This document shows, piece after piece, positions 17,192 through 26,565 of a DNA stretch of 64,000 bases. Position 1 is the first letter of the stretch. Each line of letters begins with the position of its first letter. A program made the translations under genes and the position numbers. The notes beneath the pieces are model-generated. The model saw nothing but the letters and a program-made list of their open reading frames with translations, did no database searches and was not told the DNA's origin. Source of the DNA: an uncultured Clostridia bacterium (GTDB lineage Bacteria > Bacillota > Clostridia > UMGS1810); NCBI GenBank assembly GCA_934500875.1, contig CAKSTL010000002.1, positions 62,001 to 126,000 on the forward strand, written 5' to 3'.

Positions 17192-18049
17192 GTGAACTTA
17201 AAAATTAAAAAAGCAATACCGAAAATTTTTATACATCTTTTTCTTATGGCGGTTGCGCTTATTGCGCTGTTTCCTGTTGTATACGTTATAAGCTCGTCGT
17301 TTAAAAGCAATTCTGAAATTATGGTGCATCCTGAGGCGGTGTTTCCCATATCGCCAACGCTTGAAAACTACAAAATCGCCTTTAACTCAAGCGACTTTAA
17401 CATAGGCAGAATGTTTTTGAACTCTGCATATTACACCGTAATCTGCGTTGCGGTTATAATATTTTTGTCGTCAATGGGCGGCTACGTTTTTGCAAGAGGC
17501 GAGTTCAGGGGCAAAAAGGTTTTGTTTACAATGTTTTCGGCGCTGATGTTTGTAAATATCGGCACAATAACGATATATCCGCTGTTTGACGTTCTTAATC
17601 TTATAAATCTTTCGTCGTCATTGCAGGGGCTTATAGTAATGAAGTTTTTCGGAATAAACATTGTTCAGATTTATCTGGTAAGAGGGTTTATAAATTCGCT
17701 TCCGAAGGCATTGGACGAATCGGCCGAAATTGACGGCTGCGGATTTTTCAAAACGTTTGTTTACATAATTTTTCCGCTTTTAAAGCCCATAATCGCAACA
17801 ATCGGAATACTTGCGTTTCAGGGGTCGTGGAACGAATATCTTATGCCGACGCTGTTTACGCTGACACGTCCCGAACAGAGAACGCTTATAGTAGGCGTTA
17901 TGGCGCTTAAATCCTCGGGCGAGGCGGCGTCATCGTGGAACCTTATGCTTGCAGGAACGACGGTTGCACTTATCCCCGTGCTTTTGGCATATGCCGTGGG
18001 AAACAAGTATTTTGTAAAAGGCATTGCAAGCGGCGCCGTAAAGGGCTGA
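17192..18049 (+). CDS. Carbohydrate ABC transporter permease (MalG/UgpE type)
   Basis: 285 residues, GTG start after GGAGG. Six hydrophobic segments, with EAA loop DESAEIDGCGFFKTFVYIIF (about 175-195) and the family-typical C-terminal KYFVKGIASGAVKG. Partner of the preceding permease. The 176-bp repeat array begins downstream. Confidence 0.93.
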   Translation: MNLKIKKAIPKIFIHLFLMAVALIALFPVVYVISSSFKSNSEIMVHPEAVFPISPTLENYKIAFNSSDFNIGRMFLNSAYYTVICVAVIIFLSSMGGYVFARGEFRGKKVLFTMFSALMFVNIGTITIYPLFDVLNLINLSSSLQGLIVMKFFGINIVQIYLVRGFINSLPKALDESAEIDGCGFFKTFVYIIFPLLKPIIATIGILAFQGSWNEYLMPTLFTLTRPEQRTLIVGVMALKSSGEAASSWNLMLAGTTVALIPVLLAYAVGNKYFVKGIASGAVKG

Positions 18050-18102
18050 TAAAATAAAGTTTAAAAAGGCATTAACGCCATATAAATGACGGTGTGCAAA
18101 AA

Positions 18103-18538
18103 ATCTCCTTTACCTTCACTCTGCGGCAAAGGAGATATGCCTTATTACTGACGTTTGCCGTGCAGGGCGGCGGAATGGAGATAACGTGAAATTCTTTCAC
18201 GTTAGCCTCCGGCGGATTAAAGCTTCCGTGCGAAATTTTTTTGAAGCCGAAGCCTTCAAAAAACGCACATGGATTAAAAATCTCTTATCATCCCTTGCCC
18301 TGCCGATAAGAGAAGACCAAAGCTGTTTGTTTGCCGTGCAGGGCGGCGGAATGGAGATAACGTGAAATTCTTTCACGTTAGCCTCTGGCGGATTAAAGCT
18401 TCCGTGCGAAATTTTTTTGAAGTCAAGGCCTTCAAAAAACGCACATGGATTAAAAATCTCTTATCATCCCTTGCCCTGCTGATAAGAGAGGATTAAAGCT
18501 GTTTGTTTGCCGTGCAGGGCGGCGGAATGGAGATTTTT
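18103..18538 (+). repeat. 176-bp tandem direct repeats with conserved hairpins
   Basis: The block beginning GTTTGCCGTGCAGGGC starts at 18153, 18329 and 18505, an exact period of 176. Two full units are nearly identical; the third is cut short by the start of the SLH gene, and a degenerate unit end precedes the first (hairpin 18104-18137). Each full unit holds three hairpins: AACGTGAAA/TTTCACGTT, a long GTGCG...TTTTTTGAAG / CTTCAAAAAA..CGCAC stem, and TCTCTTATC/GATAAGAGA. The GGAATGGAG of the last unit is the ribosome-binding site of the SLH gene. The units also hold GTG-started frames of 59 (18186-18365) and 44 codons (18362-18496), probably incidental. Confidence 0.85.
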
Positions 18539-20338
18539 ATGAAAAAAAGCATACATCTTATACTTTGCGCAGTTTTTAGTGCGGCGTTTCTTTTTATACC
18601 GTCTGCGTTTGCCGGCGCAGATGTAAGCGTCAGCGAAAGGGGCGACGTTTCGTGCAGTGTAAGTCTTGATTTATCGGACGTCGGCTTTTACAGATTTGAC
18701 GGCAGCGGCGAAACGTTTGTTCCGGCAGAGGGGGATTTTATAAAAAGCTATGCCGTTTTGTGCCTTTTGTCGGATAAAGAAATTGACGATATTTCGTCAT
18801 ACACGCAGGATGAAATAAAAAATATGACGGTTTTTGTATCGGGCGGTACGGCGGACGGGTCAAATGCTTTTGACGTAACGTTCAGGCTCCCGTCAAAGAG
18901 CGGAACATACACGGTTGTAATTGTAAATCCGTACACAGAAAAAATATACAAAAGCTTTGATTTTGAAAGCAAGCTTTATTTTGACTACAACGACGCACTT
19001 TTAACGGGAGAGGACGGCGTTATTTCGTTTATTGAGCAAAACGGCGAATACACTCCCATAGATTACGACGCCTTCAGCCTTTTGAGCGCTGAAGAGAAAC
19101 GGAAAATCGCAGTATCTCTTATAGGTAAAGGCGAGGTTTTGGATAACGACGAATTTAACAGGCTTTTTGAAGGCATTGAAGCACGCAGCGCCCTTTTTGA
19201 AACCTCGGGCGCAGAAGATGTTTTAAAATACATAAAAGCGGCAAGCCAAAAGGAAAATTCAATGTTTTCGGGAAAGATTACCGACCTGTTTTTGAAAAAA
19301 ATAAAGGAAGAAAAGCAGAACGAAGTTTTGCTTTCGCTCCTTCCGTCAAAGGCGGACGGCGAGTTTTTGTCAAAATTTCATTTTGCCGTGCTCAAAGCGT
19401 ATACCGAAAATTTTGAGTATTTTGCGCAGATGAGCGAAATTATTGAAGATAAAGACAATATTTGGGGATTTTCGGAGGAAGATTTAAAAATTTACAATGC
19501 GCTTGACAACAAAAATGCAGTACTCTCCGATATGTTTGCCTATATGAAAACCGACGAAAATATGACGGATTTTGACGCTCATTTTAAGGAGAGCGTAAAG
19601 GCGCAAAAGGCAAAAGAGGACGCCGCAAAAGAAGAAAGCGGAACGGATAACCGAAGAGGCTCGGGCGGCGGAGGAGGGTCTAAAGGCACAAAAATAGGCA
19701 CAAGCGCTCCGTATATTCCGGCGGTTGACGCAAACAAAACGGATGAAACAGGCGAAAACGAAGTGAAAAAGCCAAGCTTTTCTGATTTAAAAGGCTTTGA
19801 CTGGGCTAAAGATTCGATAGATAAATTATATCAAAAGGGTGTTTTATCGGGAAAAAGCGAAACGGTATTTGCGCCGTCCGACCTTGTTACACGTGAAGAA
19901 TTTGTAAAAATGATTACCCTTGCGCTGGGGCTTAGCGGCAGCGGTGCGCAGTGCGGATTTTCGGATGTTTCACAGAGCGACTGGTTTTATTCATCCGTTG
20001 CGGCATCTGTAAGGGCAGGCATTGTAAGTGGAGTTTCAAAAACCGAGTTCGGCACCGGAAGAAGCATTACACGTGAGGATATGGCGGTGATTATCGAGCG
20101 TTCTTTAAATTACAAAAACGTTAAAGAGGAAATAAAAAGCAGCGCCGAAATAAGCGATATGGGCGACGTTTCGGATTATGCGCAGAAAAGTGTTGAACGT
20201 CTTGTAAAGCTTAACGTTTTGTCGGGCTACACCGATAACAGCTTTAAGCCGAAAAACAGCCTCACAAGGGCGGAAGCTTCGGTTGTGATATATAAAGTTT
20301 TGTCGCTTACGGAGGAGATAACAAATGAAAATTATTAA
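18539..20338 (+). CDS. Secreted protein with C-terminal SLH domains, member 1 of SLH pair (locus 1)
   Basis: 599 residues from ATG 18539 (an in-frame ATG at 18527 would add four). Signal peptide 1-26. A beta-rich N-terminal part (about 27-150, Ig-like) and a helical middle (about 160-370) are followed by a glycine-rich linker (RGSGGGGGSKG) and three SLH domains (about 415-595) for binding wall polymers. The second and third SLH repeats have SDVSQSDWFYSSV and the ITRED/LTRAE pattern. The product at 47823-49454 is a paralog with the same plan. The function of the N-terminal part is unknown; a surface scaffold or glycan-binding protein is plausible. The next gene overlaps its end by 14 bases. 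Confidence 0.85.
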   Translation: MKKSIHLILCAVFSAAFLFIPSAFAGADVSVSERGDVSCSVSLDLSDVGFYRFDGSGETFVPAEGDFIKSYAVLCLLSDKEIDDISSYTQDEIKNMTVFVSGGTADGSNAFDVTFRLPSKSGTYTVVIVNPYTEKIYKSFDFESKLYFDYNDALLTGEDGVISFIEQNGEYTPIDYDAFSLLSAEEKRKIAVSLIGKGEVLDNDEFNRLFEGIEARSALFETSGAEDVLKYIKAASQKENSMFSGKITDLFLKKIKEEKQNEVLLSLLPSKADGEFLSKFHFAVLKAYTENFEYFAQMSEIIEDKDNIWGFSEEDLKIYNALDNKNAVLSDMFAYMKTDENMTDFDAHFKESVKAQKAKEDAAKEESGTDNRRGSGGGGGSKGTKIGTSAPYIPAVDANKTDETGENEVKKPSFSDLKGFDWAKDSIDKLYQKGVLSGKSETVFAPSDLVTREEFVKMITLALGLSGSGAQCGFSDVSQSDWFYSSVAASVRAGIVSGVSKTEFGTGRSITREDMAVIIERSLNYKNVKEEIKSSAEISDMGDVSDYAQKSVERLVKLNVLSGYTDNSFKPKNSLTRAEASVVIYKVLSLTEEITNENY

Positions 20339-22964
20339 AAATACACTGTCTTTTGCACTTATTGCGGCAATTTTTGCTGCAATGCTTGCAAACACCGCTC
20401 TTGCGCTCGGCTCAAACGAAAATATATTGCAGCAGGCAAATCTTTTGCAGGCGGCAGAAATCATAGACGGATTTGACAGCAGCGTTTCGTTTGACGATAC
20501 ATACGTAAGCGAAATTGACGTAATATACGCTGCGGCACGTCTTACGGGCTACAACGGCGATTTTGTATACAATGCCGACTTGCCGTACAAAAAAATTCTG
20601 CCGGGATACGAGCATACCAACGTTATAAATTTTGCATATATTACAAAGCTTATTGACGACAGCGACGCTGTTTCGCCTGATTCTTATTCAACCGTCGGCT
20701 TTGCGGCAAAGGTGTTTACCAATGCGGCGGGCTACGGCGACAGGGCGAGAGCGCAGAAAAGCTATGTTTCGCTTTCTTCGTACAAGGCGATAACGAACGG
20801 AGTGCAATCGGGCAGGCTCAGCGCAGGCGCATTTGTAACAATGCTTACAAACCTTCTCGATGTTGATTTTTACGACGTGCAAAGCTATGACGGCGGATAT
20901 TTAAACTACGGCACAAAAAAGGGCGAGTCGGTTGCCGCACATTATCTTGACCTGTATACCGTTGAGGGAGTAATGGAAAAAACGCCGTATGCAAGCCTCA
21001 CAGGCTCGTACAGCGCCGACGGTACGGTTGTTATTGACGGCGCCGAATACAGGGTTAATGATAAATCGCTTATGCTTTTTTCGTGCAGAAGGGTTAAGGG
21101 AATATACAAAAAAGAGCAAAGCTCGCAAAAGCTTATATATGCCTATGCTGACGACGAGAGGATAATCACGGTTGACGCCGACGATTTTAACAGCTATAAC
21201 GGCAGTGTTTTTAAATACACCGACAAAAACGGCAGAGAAAAGAGCGCTTATACAAAAAAGGGAACGGTTGTAATCTACAACGGCGAAAACATTACGGGAA
21301 GAGGCTACGGCTCCGATATTTTTGACATTTCGGAAGGAAGCGTCAGCCTTATAGATTCGGGCGAAGGGTATAATGCGGTTAAAATTGAGTCGTACCAAAA
21401 CATTGCGGTGGGAGCGTGCAGCGAAAACGGCGATAAACTCACCGTCACCGATAAGTACGATTCGTCAAAAACAGTAACATTCGATACTTCGGGATATTTT
21501 TCGGTTACTGATGAAAACGGCGCCGAAAAGTCGGTTTCGGACATAAAATCGGGTATGCTTATAACGTATGCCGCAAGCAAAAACGGAAAATTTGCAAATG
21601 TGCTTTTGTCGGATAATAAATTTGTCGGAAACGTTTCGCAGATTGAAAAAAGCGGCGGCAGGACGTATGTTGTTGCCGAGGGCGAAAGATATGAGGTTAC
21701 GCAAAAATTTGACGGCAGCAACAAGCTTGATATCAACGGACTTTATATTTATTACATAAACCCGTTCGGCAAAATAGGCGTTATGCGCACAACCAAAAAC
21801 AGCAATGCGCTTTTGGGATATCTTACCGACGTTACAGAAAGCGAGGATTTGAGGGGGAAAGACATTTTAACTCTTAAAATTCTTTCAAACGACCCCGAGC
21901 TTGATAAAGAAATTACGCTTAAAACGGCAAAAAGAGTGACAATTGACGGCAAAAGCGGGCTTTACGGAGAAAAGGCATTGCAGGCTCTTGAAAATTTTTG
22001 CAAATCCGAGGGAAAAACAGAATTTTCTCCCACGGCAATTGTTTATACGACAAACGAGCTTGGTGAGGTAAATTATATTGACACCCCATATATGGGCGAA
22101 AAAGAGAGCGGCGAAACTCTTGTAAAAAGACATTCGGCGACCGATGCCGAGCTTATGGTTAAAAATATGAGTACGTTTAAAGCGGGATATACCTTCAATC
22201 TTAAATACTACACCGCTTCGGACGCTATGCATATAGGCTACGAAGATACAAAGCCCGACGAGTTTTATCATACGTCCTACCCGAACGAAAAGAAACTTGC
22301 GGTTGATTTGTATTCTCTGGGCAACGACACCCTGCAATGCGTAATTGCAGTTGCAAAAAGCAGTGCGAGCGAGGATAAATACGAGGATAATTTTGCGCTG
22401 ATTACAAAGGTGAGAAAGACCTTAAACAGTGATGACGACGAGATATATACCGTAAATGCGGTGTATGGCGGAAAAGAGGTTACCTTTGCCACGAGGGACA
22501 TTGCCGCACACCCGATAAGCAACATAAAAGAAGGAATTATCGTGCCGATAAGCCTTGATTCAAAAAACAGGCTTCTTTCGGCAGGCACGGCGGTTTTCGA
22601 TTACGATAATTTTAAAAAGGGAACTGCGTTTTCGGGCAGCGAAAACTACAATATAAACCGCATTGCAACGGCAAGATACGTAACGGGCACGGTTTATTCG
22701 GTTGAAACGGACGAAAAAAGCGGAATTTCGTATATTTATTATTACATAAACAGCCCTGGCGATTTAAGCGTACTTATGCTGAGGGACAATATAAACTACA
22801 CGGTTGAAAAGTTAAACGACGGCACGATAAAGGCTGATGTGCTTGATACTGCCGCTGCCGCAGATACAATCAAGGGCTTTAAAAATTTCGGCAATGACGC
22901 AGACGCAGTGGTTATAAGATATTCCTACTGGGTTCCGTCATATTCGTTCATTGTTAAAAGATAA
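20325..22964 (+). CDS. Large SLH-type surface protein, member 2 of SLH pair (locus 1)
   Basis: 879 residues, ATG after GGAGGAG, overlapping the preceding gene by 14 bases (coupled translation). Signal peptide 1-27. The N-terminus (about 30-190) is a divergent SLH region, clearer in the paralog at 49474-52161. The rest is a long series of beta segments, many of the form YVVAEGERYEV or GYLTDVTES, with no enzyme motif I recognise. Both paralogs contain the pattern Y(V/I)T...V(D/E)I...DG..Y. It is probably an extended wall-bound protein. Occurrence of the pair twice in the same order suggests that the two products work together. Confidence 0.75.
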   Translation: MKIIKNTLSFALIAAIFAAMLANTALALGSNENILQQANLLQAAEIIDGFDSSVSFDDTYVSEIDVIYAAARLTGYNGDFVYNADLPYKKILPGYEHTNVINFAYITKLIDDSDAVSPDSYSTVGFAAKVFTNAAGYGDRARAQKSYVSLSSYKAITNGVQSGRLSAGAFVTMLTNLLDVDFYDVQSYDGGYLNYGTKKGESVAAHYLDLYTVEGVMEKTPYASLTGSYSADGTVVIDGAEYRVNDKSLMLFSCRRVKGIYKKEQSSQKLIYAYADDERIITVDADDFNSYNGSVFKYTDKNGREKSAYTKKGTVVIYNGENITGRGYGSDIFDISEGSVSLIDSGEGYNAVKIESYQNIAVGACSENGDKLTVTDKYDSSKTVTFDTSGYFSVTDENGAEKSVSDIKSGMLITYAASKNGKFANVLLSDNKFVGNVSQIEKSGGRTYVVAEGERYEVTQKFDGSNKLDINGLYIYYINPFGKIGVMRTTKNSNALLGYLTDVTESEDLRGKDILTLKILSNDPELDKEITLKTAKRVTIDGKSGLYGEKALQALENFCKSEGKTEFSPTAIVYTTNELGEVNYIDTPYMGEKESGETLVKRHSATDAELMVKNMSTFKAGYTFNLKYYTASDAMHIGYEDTKPDEFYHTSYPNEKKLAVDLYSLGNDTLQCVIAVAKSSASEDKYEDNFALITKVRKTLNSDDDEIYTVNAVYGGKEVTFATRDIAAHPISNIKEGIIVPISLDSKNRLLSAGTAVFDYDNFKKGTAFSGSENYNINRIATARYVTGTVYSVETDEKSGISYIYYYINSPGDLSVLMLRDNINYTVEKLNDGTIKADVLDTAAAADTIKGFKNFGNDADAVVIRYSYWVPSYSFIVKR

Positions 22965-22979
22965 GCGGAGGTGATTTTT

Positions 22980-25900
22980 TTGAAATTTGCAAAACGTTTT
23001 GCCGCCGCAGTGCTGGTTGTTGCAATTATCGCCGCACAAACCGTTTTTGCAGCGGATTTAAAGTATGACAAGGCAGAGAAAATTTTAAAAAGTTCGGTGG
23101 TTTTGTGCGCAAAAAAGCCGTACTATTATGCAAACGGAATAAAAAATTATTTTGATGCGTCAAACAAGGTGTATGCTCCGCTGTACGAGGACGGCGAAAT
23201 TTACGTTTCGGTCACGCAGTTTAAAAAAATTGCCGGATTTGACTATGAATACGACGGAAAAAATTCCGCACTTACCCTTAAAAATGCCGAAAATACACTT
23301 TCCGTGCGCCTCGGCGAGGATAAAATATACGTAAACGGCGAAGAAAATTATTATAAGCATCCCGCATTTTTCAACGGCTCAAGAACGCTTGTGCCGATTT
23401 GCGAAACGGCAAAATTTTTGGGTATCGGCGTGTATGAAGGAGATAACATTTTCGTTCTTGCAAAAGACGCCCCCGAAGACGAAGAGCTTAAAAAATATGT
23501 GCTTCAAAAAGCCTCGGCAATGTTTTTTGACGGTTTTTACCGAAACGGGTTTGAAGGAGCCGATGCAAAATTTCAAACCTGGTCGCAGAACGTTAAAAAC
23601 GGCTATGACGAAAAGATTTTCTTTGAGGGCAGAAAAAGCGCATACATAGACGCAGTGCAAAAGAGTATGGCGGCGTTTATGCTCCCTTATGTTCATCCCG
23701 ACCCGTATGAGGGCAGGGTGCATCTTGAATACGACCTTGTTGCAAACGTGTATGTAACAAAGGATTACAAAAATAACGAGCCGTTTGCGCTTCTTTCAAT
23801 GAAAAAGGACGGCGCATACAGGCGCCTTGCATATGCGGTGTGCGATAAAGAGCCTGTTCCCGGAGAGTGGTGCACGCTTACGTTTAAGTTTATATACCGC
23901 AATGTTTACAGAAACGATATCGCAACGGCAAATCCTACGGATTCGTTTTCGATAGGAATCGGCACAAGGGCAAAGAATGTTACCGAAAAGGACAAAGCGG
24001 AAGGACGCATTTATTTTGACGACGTGCGTTTTTCGCTTGCAGAGCCTTCATCGTCAAACACGGCGGTTCAGTTTATTCCCGATAACGATTTGTCGTGGTA
24101 TGTTTCGGGCGATACCGTAACCTACAGAGCCGCAAAGGATGACGAAAACAAGCTTTCGCAGTTTGAAAGCGTTGAAGGGCTTATATACAATCTTGACGAC
24201 GAAATTGTGTATAAAAATAATGTTTCGGTAAAAAAGCTTTTGTCGGACGGCTTCAGCTTTGACACAAAAGGATATACCGGAAGCTTTGCCGCCGAGTTTT
24301 ACGGTGTAAGAAGCGACGGAACAAAATCGGCATTTGAATATCTTCAGCGTGCGCCGGCAGACGGAAAGGTTTACGAATGTAACATAACCAAGCACCGCTT
24401 TGCCGTTGCCGCAAAGGAAACAAAGCCGAAGGATGAGCGAAACGGATTTCCCGGCATTAACGCAACAACCGATATAGGTATGCGCCTTGCCGACAAAATA
24501 GGCTACAGCGCAGTGCGTTATCATTATATCCGCTGGGGAGATTCTCAGCTTGAAAAGGGAACGCACACGGCAAAAGGCGTATTTGACTGGACGCAGACCG
24601 ACAAAATGGCAGAGTCAATGAGCAAAAACGATATGAAGCTTATGGTCAACATTTTCGGCTCGCCGAAATGGGCGCTTCCCGCAGAATTTCAAAACATCAC
24701 GGGCGGTATGGTTGCCGGCGGTATGAAGTATAACGGCTACGGCATAGAAAATCAGGAATATGTAAAAGAGTATATCAACGCATATCTTGAGCGGTACGGC
24801 AAAATTACCGACGTTATAGAATTCTGGAACGAGCCGGGCGCAGCGTCGGCGTTCTGGTATGACCACGACAATGATGATGTGCTTATAAAAATGCTTAAAA
24901 CGGTGCACGAGTGTGTTGAAAAATACAACAGCGAAAACGGCACCGATATAAAAATTGCGTTTGCGGGCTTTCTGCGCTCGCAGGAATCGTGGCTGATAAA
25001 CTTTATGTCGATAGACAAAGACAGCGAAAGCTATTACGATACGTTTTCCATTCACGGACGTTACAACCAGGCGTACAGGGTTTATGACTACGCATACAAA
25101 ACGCTGGGCTTTGAGCGGAAAGACTGGATAAACTCCGAAACATATTCCACCGAGCTCTACAAGGGCAGAACAAAGGAAACAAACGGACTTACAAATTTCA
25201 GGCTTAATGCGCTTTCGGCGCTTATGAATTATTTTTATCATATCAAGGCGGGCGCAAAAGAGATGTACGAATTCCGTGCAACGTCAGACGTTTCGGACGA
25301 ATATGCGGCGGCGGTCATAAACAACGGCGGCAGCATAAATTACTGGGGGCTTTCGACGGATTTCGGAACGCACGTTGAGCCGATTCCGCTAAGTGTTATT
25401 TTGAACGTTTTCTTTGACATTATGGGCAAGGATTTCTGCGTTGACAAAGAATACCGCTTAAACGACTCTCTTGTTGCGGTAAGCTTTAAAAACGACGGAA
25501 AAACCACCGTTGCGCTGTGGAATTCCGACACAAAATCGACCTATATGGACGAGCGCCTTAAAGACGTGATAGGCGAAAATACAAAGGTTATGGATTTTGA
25601 GGGTCACACGGTTGACAAAAACGCATTTTTAAACGGTGAAAAGCTGTATTGGCTTGTGGACGTTGACGAACAAAAGCTTGAAAAAATCGAGTCGAAAGAG
25701 GACAGCGTGCTTAATCCCAACAATGTTGAGCCTTACTTTACTGCGGCAACGTCGGCAGAAGTTAAGAGAATTCCCGTTGACGAGCTTGAGGTTGAAAAGG
25801 GCGTTCTTACCAAAGGACAACTGTTTGACGAAAATACGTTCAACGTTATAAACAACGATATAAACTGGATTGAAGACGGCTTTAAATACGTTGGCACGGG

Positions 25901-26447
25901 CTCGTTTAAAAACACCGAAAAGACAGAAGATTTCAACGCAAAATTTGCGGCGTCGTTTACCGAAAAAGGATTTTATCTTATGGTTGACGTTTCGGACGGT
26001 GCGTTCTGCGAAAACGACCTTGAAGGCATAATGAAGTCATACTGGAATTATGACGGAATACAGCTTTCGTTTGATACAATAGGCGCGGGCGGCGTAAACG
26101 ACAGAATGGAATGTGCCGCCGCACAAACCAAAAACGGAACGTATTTTATAAAATCGGCAACACCTGATTTCGGCGAAGAGCTTATTACGGACTACACCAA
26201 AAAAGATGTTCCGATTGAAAAAACCGTCAATATTTCGGACACCGAAAACGGCAAGCTTTACAAGGTGTTTGTTCCGATAAACGAAATGTATCCTATGAGT
26301 TATCCCAATCCTTACGACTGCATACGTTTCTCGCTGCTTATAAACAACAATAACGGTGACGGAAGGCTGGGATATCTTGAGTGGTCGAGCGGTATCGGCG
26401 ATAAAAAAGCGCCGTCGCTCTACGGTGCGCTTATCGAAGAAAACTGA
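22980..26447 (+). CDS. Giant secreted clan GH-A glycoside hydrolase (GH39-like)
   Basis: 1155 residues, TTG start six bases after GGAGGTGA. Signal peptide 1-23. In order: a copper-amine-oxidase-N-like domain (about 45-150), a jelly-roll carbohydrate-binding-like domain (about 165-350), an Ig-like domain (about 360-460), a GH-A barrel (about 465-860) and a C-terminal CBM9/DOMON-like domain (about 955-1155). The acid/base is E618 in FWNEPG and the likely nucleophile E720 in WINSETY. GH39 members cleave xylosides, iduronides or related linkages; the substrate here is not known. It follows the SLH pair by 15 bases. The paralog at 29140-32844 shares barrel and Ig-like parts. Confidence 0.85.
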   Translation: MKFAKRFAAAVLVVAIIAAQTVFAADLKYDKAEKILKSSVVLCAKKPYYYANGIKNYFDASNKVYAPLYEDGEIYVSVTQFKKIAGFDYEYDGKNSALTLKNAENTLSVRLGEDKIYVNGEENYYKHPAFFNGSRTLVPICETAKFLGIGVYEGDNIFVLAKDAPEDEELKKYVLQKASAMFFDGFYRNGFEGADAKFQTWSQNVKNGYDEKIFFEGRKSAYIDAVQKSMAAFMLPYVHPDPYEGRVHLEYDLVANVYVTKDYKNNEPFALLSMKKDGAYRRLAYAVCDKEPVPGEWCTLTFKFIYRNVYRNDIATANPTDSFSIGIGTRAKNVTEKDKAEGRIYFDDVRFSLAEPSSSNTAVQFIPDNDLSWYVSGDTVTYRAAKDDENKLSQFESVEGLIYNLDDEIVYKNNVSVKKLLSDGFSFDTKGYTGSFAAEFYGVRSDGTKSAFEYLQRAPADGKVYECNITKHRFAVAAKETKPKDERNGFPGINATTDIGMRLADKIGYSAVRYHYIRWGDSQLEKGTHTAKGVFDWTQTDKMAESMSKNDMKLMVNIFGSPKWALPAEFQNITGGMVAGGMKYNGYGIENQEYVKEYINAYLERYGKITDVIEFWNEPGAASAFWYDHDNDDVLIKMLKTVHECVEKYNSENGTDIKIAFAGFLRSQESWLINFMSIDKDSESYYDTFSIHGRYNQAYRVYDYAYKTLGFERKDWINSETYSTELYKGRTKETNGLTNFRLNALSALMNYFYHIKAGAKEMYEFRATSDVSDEYAAAVINNGGSINYWGLSTDFGTHVEPIPLSVILNVFFDIMGKDFCVDKEYRLNDSLVAVSFKNDGKTTVALWNSDTKSTYMDERLKDVIGENTKVMDFEGHTVDKNAFLNGEKLYWLVDVDEQKLEKIESKEDSVLNPNNVEPYFTAATSAEVKRIPVDELEVEKGVLTKGQLFDENTFNVINNDINWIEDGFKYVGTGSFKNTEKTEDFNAKFAASFTEKGFYLMVDVSDGAFCENDLEGIMKSYWNYDGIQLSFDTIGAGGVNDRMECAAAQTKNGTYFIKSATPDFGEELITDYTKKDVPIEKTVNISDTENGKLYKVFVPINEMYPMSYPNPYDCIRFSLLINNNNGDGRLGYLEWSSGIGDKKAPSLYGALIEEN

Positions 26448-26471
26448 TGCGCAAACTGAAGAAAACTGATG

Positions 26472-26502
26472 TGCAAGGGGTGATAAAAGTTCACCCTTTG
26501 CA
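26472..26502 (+). terminator. Strong hairpin after the GH-A gene
   Basis: TGCAAGGGGTGA (26472-26483) pairs with TCACCCTTTGCA (26491-26502). There is no clear T run, so it may be an RNA processing or stability element rather than a terminator. A second small hairpin follows at about 26512-26534. Confidence 0.5.
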
Positions 26503-26565
26503 AAAATGACGCTTAATGTTATGCTTAACATAAGCAATACTGTAATTATTTGAGGAGGAAGAATA

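Noticed and set aside
18186..18496. GTG-started frames of 59 and 44 codons inside the 176-bp repeats
   Set aside because: They have a GGAG in place, but the frames are by-products of tandem hairpin sequence and the second stops early through small changes, with no protein-like constraint.
24054..25241. Long minus-strand frames opposite the GH-A gene
   Set aside because: They are antisense to a clear glycosidase barrel with intact catalytic residues, lack ribosome-binding sites and reflect codon structure of the real gene.
26436..26475. 22-bp duplication at the end of the GH-A gene (GAAGAAAACTGATG twice)
   Set aside because: A simple slippage duplication just after the stop codon with no visible consequence.
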